From contig JAFRQD010000061.1 in assembly GCA_017428785.1 (NCBI GenBank), forward strand, positions 33,316-97,315: a stretch of DNA of 64,000 bases, read 5' to 3'. This DNA is from Bacteroidaceae bacterium (GTDB taxonomy: Bacteria; Bacteroidota; Bacteroidia; Bacteroidales; Bacteroidaceae). The notes beneath the pieces were generated by a model. That model worked only from the letters and a program-made list of their open reading frames with translations, ran no database searches and was not told the origin of the DNA. Both the position numbers and the translations under genes were made by a program. This document shows, in pieces, positions 26,401 through 33,269 of the stretch (within the stretch, counting starts at the first letter, position 1; each line of letters starts with the position of its first letter).

Positions 26401-29400
26401 ACCTTGTCGACTTTGGAAGTGCTGACAAGCCCATTGTTGAAGGTCACTTCGCCGCCTTTCAGGTTCACGATATCTGCACTTTGCTTTTGGTCATTATTAT
26501 AATAATAGCGTTCACAGGCAGTAAGCATGAAGCCGTAGGGCGAGCCTGCCATGAACACGGGGTGGCCAAGGGCATAGCCTTTCTGCTCATTCCATAGTTC
26601 AATGGTAGCCTTATTGCCTATGTTGTCCTGAGCTGTGTAGTTTCGTACACCGAAGTATCTCAACTGGTCGGGATTGAACTGCCTGATGTCGAGCGAAGGC
26701 ACGGCATGATAGATGCGGTTGAAGGTGGCGGTATCGGCATTTGCCACAGATGTCAGATCCAGTGTCTTTGCCACTTCGCCTTGTTGGAAGAGTGTGCTGT
26801 AGCCTGTGGCTGAAATCTCAGTCACCTTGTACTTGACGGGATAGACCAGTACCTCGTACTCGCCTGTCTTGTTGTCGGGATGGATGGTGATGGAACGGCG
26901 CGTGCTGTGCATCAGTGTTGTGTCCTGACGTCCGTGCAGGAATGTAGCGTCGCGTTCCTTGATAGTCTCGTCGTGCTGGTCGCGGACAATCCACGAAGTG
27001 TTGTCGCCTTCAAGCTGCATCACTATCTTGATGCTGTCGCCAAGGTTGTTGCGCGAGAGAGACTGTCCGAGAGGCAATTGTCCTTGAACGTTTCCACCAA
27101 CGACTCGTCCGTGCAGCACTACCTTTGTCTGGTCCCACAAGCGCACGGTGCTGACGTCTGCCGTCCAGTTCCAGTCGCGCTGGTCGCCTGTCTGCGAGTC
27201 TGGGTTCAGCAGATAGCCATCGTTCTTCATCACATGACCATCCTTAATGGCTTGTATGCGATGGGTTCCTTTCGGTATGCTAAGCGAAAAGGCTCCTTGA
27301 TTGTCGGTTGTGATGGGTCGCTGGTTGCCATCTACCATCAGCACACCGTCGCGCAGGAACTTTACGCCTGGCACGGGGATGCTGGAACCTTCATAATAGA
27401 CATTGCCACTATATATATAATATGTATTGATGGTAAAGATGAAATTACTCTTCAGGTTCACGTCTTCGTCGAAGCTGACTACTTGTGGCTCGAAGCTGCC
27501 GGCATCGCCCATCGAGGCCACGCTGATGCGATAGCTGCCTGCAAGCTGATAAACGAGTCCGCCTATCTCGAAGTAACCGGTGGAATCTGTGACTGCAGCC
27601 TTCACTTCTGCTCCCGTGATGTCGCCAATAGGCTCGGCTGTCACGGTGAGGCCTCCCAGTCCTGTGCCATCGGCCAGCCGCACATAGCCACGCACCATGC
27701 CCGTTGAAGCGCACTGCCCGGTGACGGTCTGTCCGTTCACCTTCATGCCTTCGCATTGGAAGACGCTTTCCACTCGATAGTCATAGACGTGCTGCGGTCT
27801 GGGCTTTTTGTCAATATAGTAGAATTGTTTGAGGCCTGTAGCCAGCGTGTCCCACGGCTCGCTGTCGGCACTGCCATGCTCGCGGCGCATTACCCGGTAG
27901 AAGTCGCTGTCGCCGCCCGTGTTCTGCCATGTCAGCTCCACTGTACTCTGTTGCTGCTTGGCAGCGAGGTTCGTGATGCTGTCCGTGCTCATGAACTTAT
28001 AGCTGACGGCATCGCCTGTTTCCATCTTCTTCACCGCGCATTCCAAACTGTCGGCATCGGTGTCCTGGAAATGAAGGGGCGATGCGCCGCGTCTGACAAC
28101 CATGCGGAAGTCGTAATCCACGCACTTGCGTGTCAACTCCAGTGTATAGCGGCCATTGCTGATGGCGTCTTGGTTTCCTGACAAATCGAGCAGCTCAGTT
28201 GCCACTACTTGACCAGCCTCGTTCTTCATGTCGATGTATAGCAGAAGCTTTGCCCGCGGGTCCCAGTAATGGTTGGATGGGATGCGTATTGCCATGTCGC
28301 GCCCGTACAAATTAGTGACATATGAGTAGTAATATCTGGAGCGAAAGTCGTAGTGTGTCCCTCTCATTATGAAAAATCTTAGCGTCGAGTCGGAACCCAA
28401 ATAGAACAATCTGTCCGGCAATCCCTCGAAGCTGCTGTTGTCGGCGCGCGGCGTGGTCAGTAGTTGCTGCAGGTTCCTCAATATTACAGGGTCGTACTCC
28501 CCGGGAAAGAAGTCATCGGTATAGACCTTCTCTTCGTTGTTGGCAATGAGAATCCTGTTCCAGTAGCGGAAAAAGGGTTGAGTGCGCATAAAGCCGGCGG
28601 GAACATCATTGCCGTCGAAGTATGGCCTTGGGTCGAAGTATGTCGAAACGGGCATCAGGGAGTTGGTGTCTTTCAGTACCACATAGTACGGTTCTTTCGC
28701 GCACAGCATGCCCCATGTGCCGCCACCTTGGGCGTCGGCCTCGCTACGGGTGGCGTAGGTCTTGCCATCCATAGCCACAACCGCGCCGATATTAGTGCTA
28801 GCCATAGATGTCTCGTCGAATGTGCCATGACTCCATTGCAGCTCCACCGCATGGCGTCCGTTCACATCCCAATCTGCGGCTTTCCGCACATTGGCGAAGG
28901 AGAGATAGCGCAGGTAGGGCTGTTCGCTCACGGTGTACAGCAGTCGTCCTGACTGCTCGTTCCATCCCCAGACGGAGGTTCCCATGCGGCGCACTCGGTA
29001 GCTGACGGCATTGCCGCGGTAGCTGTTAAGGAAGTCCTCGTCGGTATATGTGAAGAGCGAGTCCTGTCCGAAGGCAATCTGTCCGATGGTCATCCACTGG
29101 CTGTCTTCATCGCTGGTGCTGCCGTTCAGGTTGCGCTGAATCTCCCAGAAGTCACCGTCGATGATGTCGCTGTAGAGGGGATAGTCCACTGTCCAGCTTA
29201 GAAGTATATTGGCATCGCCAGTAAACTGTGCCTTGAAGTCCTTTGGCTGGTGCAACAACGCCACTTCCACCACGTCGCTGGTGACCTCCACTTTGTTTCC
29301 TTCTTGGTCAGTTACGTTGCATATTGCCTTCACGCCCGTCATGGGCAGGTCTGCCGGCAGATAGAAAAAGCCAGATGTTGAAGGCTTATCCACCGTCATT

Positions 29401-30110
29401 TCCTCCGTACGGTTCGTGGCGCGGTTTGTGTATGTCACCTTCATGCTGTTCACCTTGCTGGCTTGAATGGCGTAGGGAACCATCGTCTTGCCGATGTGTT
29501 CCTTGTCGAAGGCCAGCATGGGTGTCATGAGCATGACACTGACAGAGGGCGGATCAGCGATGGAGAACTTGCCGAGCGAAAAGTCCATCGCCTTGCCCTT
29601 CGTGGTTCCCTCGCTCCACACCACGTGTGCCAGCAACTCTATTGTCTTGCCTTGCCATTCGTAAGGCACTTTCCAGCGCACCTTCATCGTCTTGTGGTAG
29701 CTGTCATCACGGTCGGGGCCGAGCATGAACTCCAGCCAATCGGTCCGCGTGGGGAGCACTACCTGGTTGCTGTAACCTATGCCGTACTGTTCGCAGAGGA
29801 TTGTGAAGTTCTCGCCCTTCCAGCACATGGCAGCCGATTTATCTGTCCAGTCGTTGCCGAGGTTCTTCCAGGCAAAGATTGATGTTGTGTCCCCGTCGAT
29901 GACGACCTTGATGCGGCTGTCTTCCGACTGATAGACATTCTTGCCGATGCGGTAATAGTCGAACGTGGGAAGCGAGAGGTCGATGGTGTTCTTGCCGGAT
30001 GACATTGCCGTGTAGCTGGCTGCATCTTTCATGTATGATGCCGCTCCCACCATCTGCGGGACGAGCCAGACGAGAAGCATCCATACACGGATAAGGTGTC
30101 TTTGATTCAT
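20463..30110 (-). CDS. giant multidomain secreted surface protein (about 3,215 residues)
   Basis: I chose the Met at 30110, which heads the signal peptide NQRHLIRVWMLLVWLVPQM; an in-frame Met at 30119 is the alternative. Domains read from the sequence: fibronectin-III-like units (about 290-385 and 710-790), carboxypeptidase-regulatory-like beta-sandwiches (about 806-980), an Ig-like stretch near 2100, two LamG-type lectin domains (about 2140-2340 and 2355-2535), another Ig-like region (about 2585-2655), two copies of the domain shared with the next lipoprotein (about 2750-2860 and 3075-3170), and two 'GWNW/GWNR' units (about 2875 and 2976). The tail WYTLDGMRLPGKPKRPGLYI resembles C-terminal sorting-type domains common in Bacteroidales. 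A role in adhesion or polymer binding is inference. Minus-strand TAAATTTG at 30136-30143 is the likely -7 element. Confidence 0.88.
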   Translation of the reverse strand: MNQRHLIRVWMLLVWLVPQMVGAASYMKDAASYTAMSSGKNTIDLSLPTFDYYRIGKNVYQSEDSRIKVVIDGDTTSIFAWKNLGNDWTDKSAAMCWKGENFTILCEQYGIGYSNQVVLPTRTDWLEFMLGPDRDDSYHKTMKVRWKVPYEWQGKTIELLAHVVWSEGTTKGKAMDFSLGKFSIADPPSVSVMLMTPMLAFDKEHIGKTMVPYAIQASKVNSMKVTYTNRATNRTEEMTVDKPSTSGFFYLPADLPMTGVKAICNVTDQEGNKVEVTSDVVEVALLHQPKDFKAQFTGDANILLSWTVDYPLYSDIIDGDFWEIQRNLNGSTSDEDSQWMTIGQIAFGQDSLFTYTDEDFLNSYRGNAVSYRVRRMGTSVWGWNEQSGRLLYTVSEQPYLRYLSFANVRKAADWDVNGRHAVELQWSHGTFDETSMASTNIGAVVAMDGKTYATRSEADAQGGGTWGMLCAKEPYYVVLKDTNSLMPVSTYFDPRPYFDGNDVPAGFMRTQPFFRYWNRILIANNEEKVYTDDFFPGEYDPVILRNLQQLLTTPRADNSSFEGLPDRLFYLGSDSTLRFFIMRGTHYDFRSRYYYSYVTNLYGRDMAIRIPSNHYWDPRAKLLLYIDMKNEAGQVVATELLDLSGNQDAISNGRYTLELTRKCVDYDFRMVVRRGASPLHFQDTDADSLECAVKKMETGDAVSYKFMSTDSITNLAAKQQQSTVELTWQNTGGDSDFYRVMRREHGSADSEPWDTLATGLKQFYYIDKKPRPQHVYDYRVESVFQCEGMKVNGQTVTGQCASTGMVRGYVRLADGTGLGGLTVTAEPIGDITGAEVKAAVTDSTGYFEIGGLVYQLAGSYRISVASMGDAGSFEPQVVSFDEDVNLKSNFIFTINTYYIYSGNVYYEGSSIPVPGVKFLRDGVLMVDGNQRPITTDNQGAFSLSIPKGTHRIQAIKDGHVMKNDGYLLNPDSQTGDQRDWNWTADVSTVRLWDQTKVVLHGRVVGGNVQGQLPLGQSLSRNNLGDSIKIVMQLEGDNTSWIVRDQHDETIKERDATFLHGRQDTTLMHSTRRSITIHPDNKTGEYEVLVYPVKYKVTEISATGYSTLFQQGEVAKTLDLTSVANADTATFNRIYHAVPSLDIRQFNPDQLRYFGVRNYTAQDNIGNKATIELWNEQKGYALGHPVFMAGSPYGFMLTACERYYYNNDQKQSADIVNLKGGEVTFNNGLVSTSKVDKVTLDEEGGGSYIFSPENVTLLLTDEDALRSMSVTLLYDGTYYDVATLKAYVMAATAKNEGRRIVAAGRPHLFDILRDPPGGESHSYLESGAEMSYSYTANIDCQAGFDLEWERATGADFYQGVVVVPNLATPGTDTGAINKVEKSDFLTFNLGTSFGWGWTYDYKISTTETIETSSDPKWVGAKADVFIGMTDNLILQDAVAVRAVPSEMYQRLTPRQAGTSGNINVQTGTMKVLARGVDASGDSIYLIRDEVLGVSTKVRSSFAYTQHHIENELLPGLIRVRNSLMLPVGTDSTYAKSLADKQGFPAYISLVDEDDETFCLIDANGKKTYKQYNPTGSKGALRDSIAAINEEAVYWLRFLYMNELEKVHATTLAKNYDFDGPTSIDYSEEFAISADDTRYLRFPLLGFDIGGFAFEGMYKMLHSLMKLYSGASNNQNQNVENPIQGIENQVEFHIGGSKIAFDYKPIFSVNFSDENGKSESWTKKIGFSLGAAENSHLNVDVFRTARNYMDLDTTATSFNRLTVEMLNAVRIGTKTGFPLAMYTYLKDLFSVPVYSGLVFRTRGGATHKPYEDERVTKFYNPGTVLDAKTMEIDKLRIWADQAAVSNVPFDQPARFTIHMCNDTDLPALAGKYFSLCLSDPDNAKGAKVMVDGAGLTGTGHTIYLPPGEVVTKVIEIYPAAEFDYENIVISLYDEEDIERDTPLSLSAHFVPSAGMVKVTTPGNKWVVNTESPYDYKQRGYYLPVRIEGFDVNYRGFDHIELQYKLSTQGDKDWVNVCSFYNDPDLMAQASGVVDSIPADGAIQTRFFGETDPIEQYYDLRAVVYCRYAGGYLTAASPILTGVKDTRRPVPFGTPTPVNGILGIGEDISIRFSEDIAGNYLSKINNFEVLGTPRSGDISTSTCLSFDGSSAVLSAAPLNLTGKSFTVDVMLNPANEQKAMTVFSHGGEELGLKLGLTADRRMTAFVDGKQVTSNTSIPFNGLRQIAYTLEQGSDDMTIRFYDGNSLIGEQTVEGVYRGNSELRLGFDYDVPEDAQLGELNWYKGDMLEFRLWNRALSAAELAEYGQKTLTGYEHGLLCYYGLNEGEGVYSYDHAGSGIDLALSSTNWKRPQGLSMRLDGTDGIRLQPDRFVRTDAQDYTLMFWFNTSDQEATLLANGEAQAEADARNHINVGIKDGRLVVRSGGHEFPTDAACSDGQWHHFAMTVSRSRNVGNIYMDKKLVESFSVDSLGGIMGNNLALGATYTDAHNCKQVMKGYIDEVAMFSSVLPVNMLHNYVNKMPTGTEAALMAYLDFGRSELQDDNTQRLMPTGISLKRYKDARGNVVARRDTLVEQSVIDAHAARDVYAPMTSTNKLDNINFSYVANGNQLLVNLDVPDFQIEKSNVYVTVKEVPDLNGNFMASPLTMDFYVYRNPLRWSIKHTDLETNYGEELAFEATIHNLSGQRQNFELRDLPYWLSASQTQGRIEALDEQTITFSISPYTNIGTYNELISLVGDDGMTEPLYLNVKVTGEQPQWAVSDDLKAGNQMMHIVARAYIDGMVAADANDILAVFGPNQEVMGVANIDADQTANANEVLTFLTVYGKPNKTPELEFRLYDASSGQIYKLETRDGQRVSFKPDAIVGSSTAPLLLENNDSEVETLQLRKGWNWVSLNVLPNGPVTIGGLLYGASNWEPGDAIEVITDQLAATYFCRQSQFTDRGYKWDNERQSVKIDPTRMFRIYASSKKVVHIGGETVDEDIVVRQGWNRIAYLPQLNLPISQAMSVYSAEASEGDVLKSQDDFAILSRDASGNLVWKGTLRYLEAGKGYMLKRTAKTDATFYYPCYYSESRYSGARMAPRRTALFENNGATSMNIVASVSGVELQAGDQLVAFNGTSRVGVAETGEDGLFYLNVAQPDDEPHRLTFCLERDGQVVSITGSDHCYTADAVIGSPEQPTDISFTSATYDYSDGHWYTLDGMRLPGKPKRPGLYIHNGKVTNDK

Positions 30111-30232
30111 AATAGTCATCGTATTGTTTTGGTTGCAAATTTATACATTTTTTGCTGAAATACTATGTTTTTGCTTGTAAATCCATAAAAACTTTGCGGA
30201 AAAAGTCCCTATTCTTTCTCTTTTTACACAAA

Positions 30233-30266
30233 AAACAGGTCGTTTCCCAGAGGAAGTGACCTGTTT
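30233..30266. repeat. hairpin between divergent genes
   Basis: AACAGGTC and GACCTGTT flank a second short pairing TTTCC/GGAA. In a divergent 403-bp gap (30111-30513) a terminator is unexpected, so it may be a relic or a regulatory stem. Confidence 0.6.
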
Positions 30267-30320
30267 GGGTAGTAAGCATTATCAGTCTCAAGTTCCGCAA
30301 GCAATGTAAGACCTGTGTTT

Positions 30321-30419
30321 ATCCTCGTGTGGATTCGCTGAAATCCTCGTGTGAATTTGCTAAAATCCTCGTGTGGATTTGATGAAATCCTCGTGTGGAT
30401 TTGCCAAGCTTCTCGTGTG
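30321..30419. repeat. array B: four 22-bp tandem repeats (plus a degenerate fifth)
   Basis: Units start at 30321, 30343, 30365 and 30387: core ATCCTCGTGTGGAT (or ATCCTCGTGTGAAT) followed by 8 nt (TCGCTGAA, TTGCTAAA, TTGATGAA, TTGCCAAG). ATCC/GGAT are complementary. A decayed fifth unit CTTCTCGTGTG starts at 30409. The period is exactly 22 bp. Confidence 0.93.
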
Positions 30420-30489
30420 TCGTGACATAGTTTGATGCGAAAGAGACAGTTTATTGCGTGGGGGTGATAAATAATTCGGAATATAGTTG

Positions 30490-30497
30490 TATCTTTG
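30490..30497 (+). promoter_or_regulatory. -7 element for the GH127-type gene at 30514
   Basis: TATCTTTG ends 16 nt before the start codon. No good -33 TTTG is present at the expected distance. Confidence 0.55.
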
Positions 30498-30513
30498 CAA
30501 AGGATTTGATTAG

Positions 30514-32361
30514 ATGTCTATGAAACGATTTATCCTGATTCTTGTAGTGTCAGCGACAGCTTTTTCTGCTGCTTTCCCTGCGGGGGGCGGCGCTTTCTCG
30601 GGTGTGGCTGACGTGAAGCTTCACGGCTATGTAGGTCGCCGCATCGACCAGTGCATTGAGCAGCGCGTCATGGGGCAGAATGCCGATGAACTGATAGCAC
30701 CCTTCCGCGCTCAGCAAGAGACGCAGGGACGCTGGGCAAGCGAGTTCTGGGGCAAGTGGGTGCAGGGAGCCATGTCGGCATATCGCTACAACCGCGACCC
30801 TGCTCTCCTTGCCAAGATTCGTGATGCCCAACAAAAGCTCAGGGCTTGCCAGCTGCCGGGCGGCTTCATCGGCGACTATACGCCCGAGAAGGAGACTACG
30901 GGATGGGACATCTGGGGCAGGAAATACACCCTGCTGGGTCTCGTGAAATGGTATCGTCTCACGGGCGACAAAGCTGCATTGAAAGCCGCATGCCGCCTGC
31001 TGGACTACACGCTCACTCAGGTGGGACCACACGGAAAACCCATCTACGAGTGCGGCTATTATAAAGGTATGCCGCCCATGAGTATTCTGGAACCCGTCGT
31101 GTTCATGTACCAAGAGACGAAAAACGAACGTTACCTTGACTTTGCCAAATACATAGCGGAGGCAAGCGAGAGTCCCAACGGCCCACAGCTCATCAGGAAG
31201 GCCGATGTACCTGTGGCTTTCCGCTTCCCCTTGCAGCCGGGCGACACATGGTGGAGCATCGAGAACGGGCAGAAGGGCTACGAAATGATGTCATGCTACG
31301 TCGGACTGTTGGAACTGTACAAGATGACAGGCGAAACGGCTTACATGCAGGCCGCCGAGAAGACGTGGCAGCACATCGTGGAAGAGGAAATCAATGTGGC
31401 AGGCGGTGCGTGCAGTCTGGAATGCTGGTACGAGGGGCGCAAGCTTCAGACGCATCCAGCCCTGCACACGATGGAGACCTGTGTCACGTTTACATGGATG
31501 CAGTTCTGCGAGCGTCTGTTGGAGATGACAGGGAACCCGAAATATGCCGACCAGATAGAACTGACGATGTACAACGCACTGATGGCTGCCATGAAGTGGG
31601 ACGGCAGTCAGATTGTGAAGTACGTACCCTTGGAGGGATTCCGTCGCGAGGGTGAGCATCAGTGCGATGTCCGCATCAACTGCTGCAACGCCAACGGGCC
31701 TCGTGCCTTCGCCATGATTCCTCGCGTGGCCTATCGTACACCTTCCGTCGCGCGTCTCGACATCAACCTCTTCATCCCTTCGGAAGCCACCATCAAGCTG
31801 GGCAAGCGGAACATCGTGCTCAGGCAAGAGACCTCATATCCCGAGGAAGGCGTTGTCAGCATCCGTGTTAATCCCGACAAACCTGTGCAGGCCGACATAG
31901 CCCTGCGCATCCCTGCTTGGAGCAAGCATACCGATGTCGCCGTGAACGGAGAGAAAATAGAGGCGAAGAGCGGCACGTATTGCGTCATCAGCCGCGAATG
32001 GAAGGCGGGCGACGAGATACGTCTCACGTTAGACATGACCGCCCGTATGGTTACGCAGGACCATCAGGCTGCCATTGTTCGAGGCCCCGTGGTGCTGGCT
32101 CGCGACACACGCTTCCGGGATGGATTTGTTGATGAGTGCATGATTCTTCCGAACAAGGATGGGGTAGTGGAGCTGACGCGCGTACAGTCACCCGAAAAGA
32201 TGTGGATGGCCTTCACAATGCCGGTGGTTCACGGATATTATTACGACCAGGCACAAGACCGGGCTGTCGTTCATCTTTGCGACTTTGCCTCTGCGGGCAA
32301 CACTTGGGACGAAAGTGAGCGCTATCGCACTTGGATTCCGCTTTTATATATTCCTCAATAA
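30514..32361 (+). CDS. GH127-type beta-L-arabinofuranosidase, secreted
   Basis: 615 residues with a signal peptide. The (alpha/alpha)6-barrel family signature is complete: E321-T-C323 in HTMETCVTFTW and C390-C391 in RINCCNANGPR. These match the Glu and three Cys residues that hold zinc around the nucleophilic cysteine in GH127 (HypBA1) and related GH146 enzymes. The protein should release beta-linked L-arabinofuranose from plant glycoproteins or arabinans. The following gamma-glutamyl hydrolase starts 23 bp later and is probably cotranscribed. A start two codons further in (30520) is also possible. Confidence 0.9.
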   Translation: MSMKRFILILVVSATAFSAAFPAGGGAFSGVADVKLHGYVGRRIDQCIEQRVMGQNADELIAPFRAQQETQGRWASEFWGKWVQGAMSAYRYNRDPALLAKIRDAQQKLRACQLPGGFIGDYTPEKETTGWDIWGRKYTLLGLVKWYRLTGDKAALKAACRLLDYTLTQVGPHGKPIYECGYYKGMPPMSILEPVVFMYQETKNERYLDFAKYIAEASESPNGPQLIRKADVPVAFRFPLQPGDTWWSIENGQKGYEMMSCYVGLLELYKMTGETAYMQAAEKTWQHIVEEEINVAGGACSLECWYEGRKLQTHPALHTMETCVTFTWMQFCERLLEMTGNPKYADQIELTMYNALMAAMKWDGSQIVKYVPLEGFRREGEHQCDVRINCCNANGPRAFAMIPRVAYRTPSVARLDINLFIPSEATIKLGKRNIVLRQETSYPEEGVVSIRVNPDKPVQADIALRIPAWSKHTDVAVNGEKIEAKSGTYCVISREWKAGDEIRLTLDMTARMVTQDHQAAIVRGPVVLARDTRFRDGFVDECMILPNKDGVVELTRVQSPEKMWMAFTMPVVHGYYYDQAQDRAVVHLCDFASAGNTWDESERYRTWIPLLYIPQ

Positions 32362-32384
32362 CCAATTACATCTGTTCGTCGTCT

Positions 32385-33128
32385 ATGCAAAGAAAGATAT
32401 TGTCCATGTTGCTCTTGGTGGTCTGCGTTACGCTGCAGGCAGGCCGCAGTCTGACTGTAGGCATCGCCGAGGTGAGAAGCACAGGGAGTGCAAGTGTCGG
32501 TCGCTCGTATGTCCAAGCCGTCCTAATGGGCGGTCATGTGCCTGTGATTATTCCCGACATGGACGACCCTGCACGCTTGCGTAAAGCATTGAAGAAAATA
32601 GACATCCTCTTGTTGCCGGGCGGCGTGGATGTGGCTCCGGAGCGATACGGCGAGGCGCGCTCACCGCAGTTGGGAGAGGTGAATATGGAGCGCGATGCCT
32701 TTGAATACCGCATACTGGCTGAGGCCGTTCGTCTGCGAAAACCCGTTCTGGGCATCTGTCGCGGCGTTCAGGTGCTTAATGTGTTTCTCGGCGGCTCGCT
32801 CTATCAGGACTTGCCCAGCGAATACCCCGACACAACAGTTGCTCACATGGGCGCATCGCACGTCATCAACATAGAGCATGACTCCCGACTTTATGGAATA
32901 CTGGGAAAGGAAAGGGCCGAGGTGAACAGCTTCCACCATCAGGCCGTGAAGCGACTGGCTCCCGGACTGCGAGTCAGCGCACGTTCGTCGGACGGCAGCG
33001 TCGAGGCCGTGGAGTGCGACAGCCTGCCAATCGTCGGCGTACAGTTCCATCCCGAGCTGCTTGCCATAAAAGGCGACACGCTTTTCCTGAATCTCTTCCG
33101 AAACATGAAGAAGTTCTGCAAACGCTGA
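32385..33128 (+). CDS. gamma-glutamyl-gamma-aminobutyrate hydrolase family protein (peptidase C26), exported
   Basis: 248 residues from the Met at 32385, which begins a signal peptide (QRKILSMLLLVVCVTLQAG). An upstream Met at 32331 would overlap the previous gene and spoil the leader. Class I glutamine-amidotransferase fold: nucleophile Cys in LGICRGVQVLN, with 'LPGGVDVAPERYG' and His/Glu in VGVQFHPEL. Family members hydrolyse gamma-glutamyl amide bonds. Export is unusual compared with the cytosolic PuuD and suggests a periplasmic gamma-glutamyl peptide as substrate. Confidence 0.88.
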   Translation: MQRKILSMLLLVVCVTLQAGRSLTVGIAEVRSTGSASVGRSYVQAVLMGGHVPVIIPDMDDPARLRKALKKIDILLLPGGVDVAPERYGEARSPQLGEVNMERDAFEYRILAEAVRLRKPVLGICRGVQVLNVFLGGSLYQDLPSEYPDTTVAHMGASHVINIEHDSRLYGILGKERAEVNSFHHQAVKRLAPGLRVSARSSDGSVEAVECDSLPIVGVQFHPELLAIKGDTLFLNLFRNMKKFCKR

Positions 33129-33181
33129 AAACACCAACAGAAAAAACTTGGGGAATTAGAGAAGTTCAGAAAGATTTTTTG

Positions 33182-33189
33182 TATCTTTG
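33182..33189 (+). promoter_or_regulatory. -7 element for the GH109-type gene
   Basis: TATCTTTG is 80 nt before the start, after the end of the preceding gene. The -33 partner is weak. Confidence 0.5.
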
Positions 33190-33269
33190 CAAAGAAAATC
33201 ACAAAAGCCGCAGCCACCAATAGCCACGGCTACTGCAAGGAAGTATTCACTAAATAGAAACAAAAGAAA

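Noticed and set aside
30120-30513. Small gene in the divergent gap
   Set aside because: Only array B, a hairpin and promoter elements are visible. No frame of useful length with coding character.
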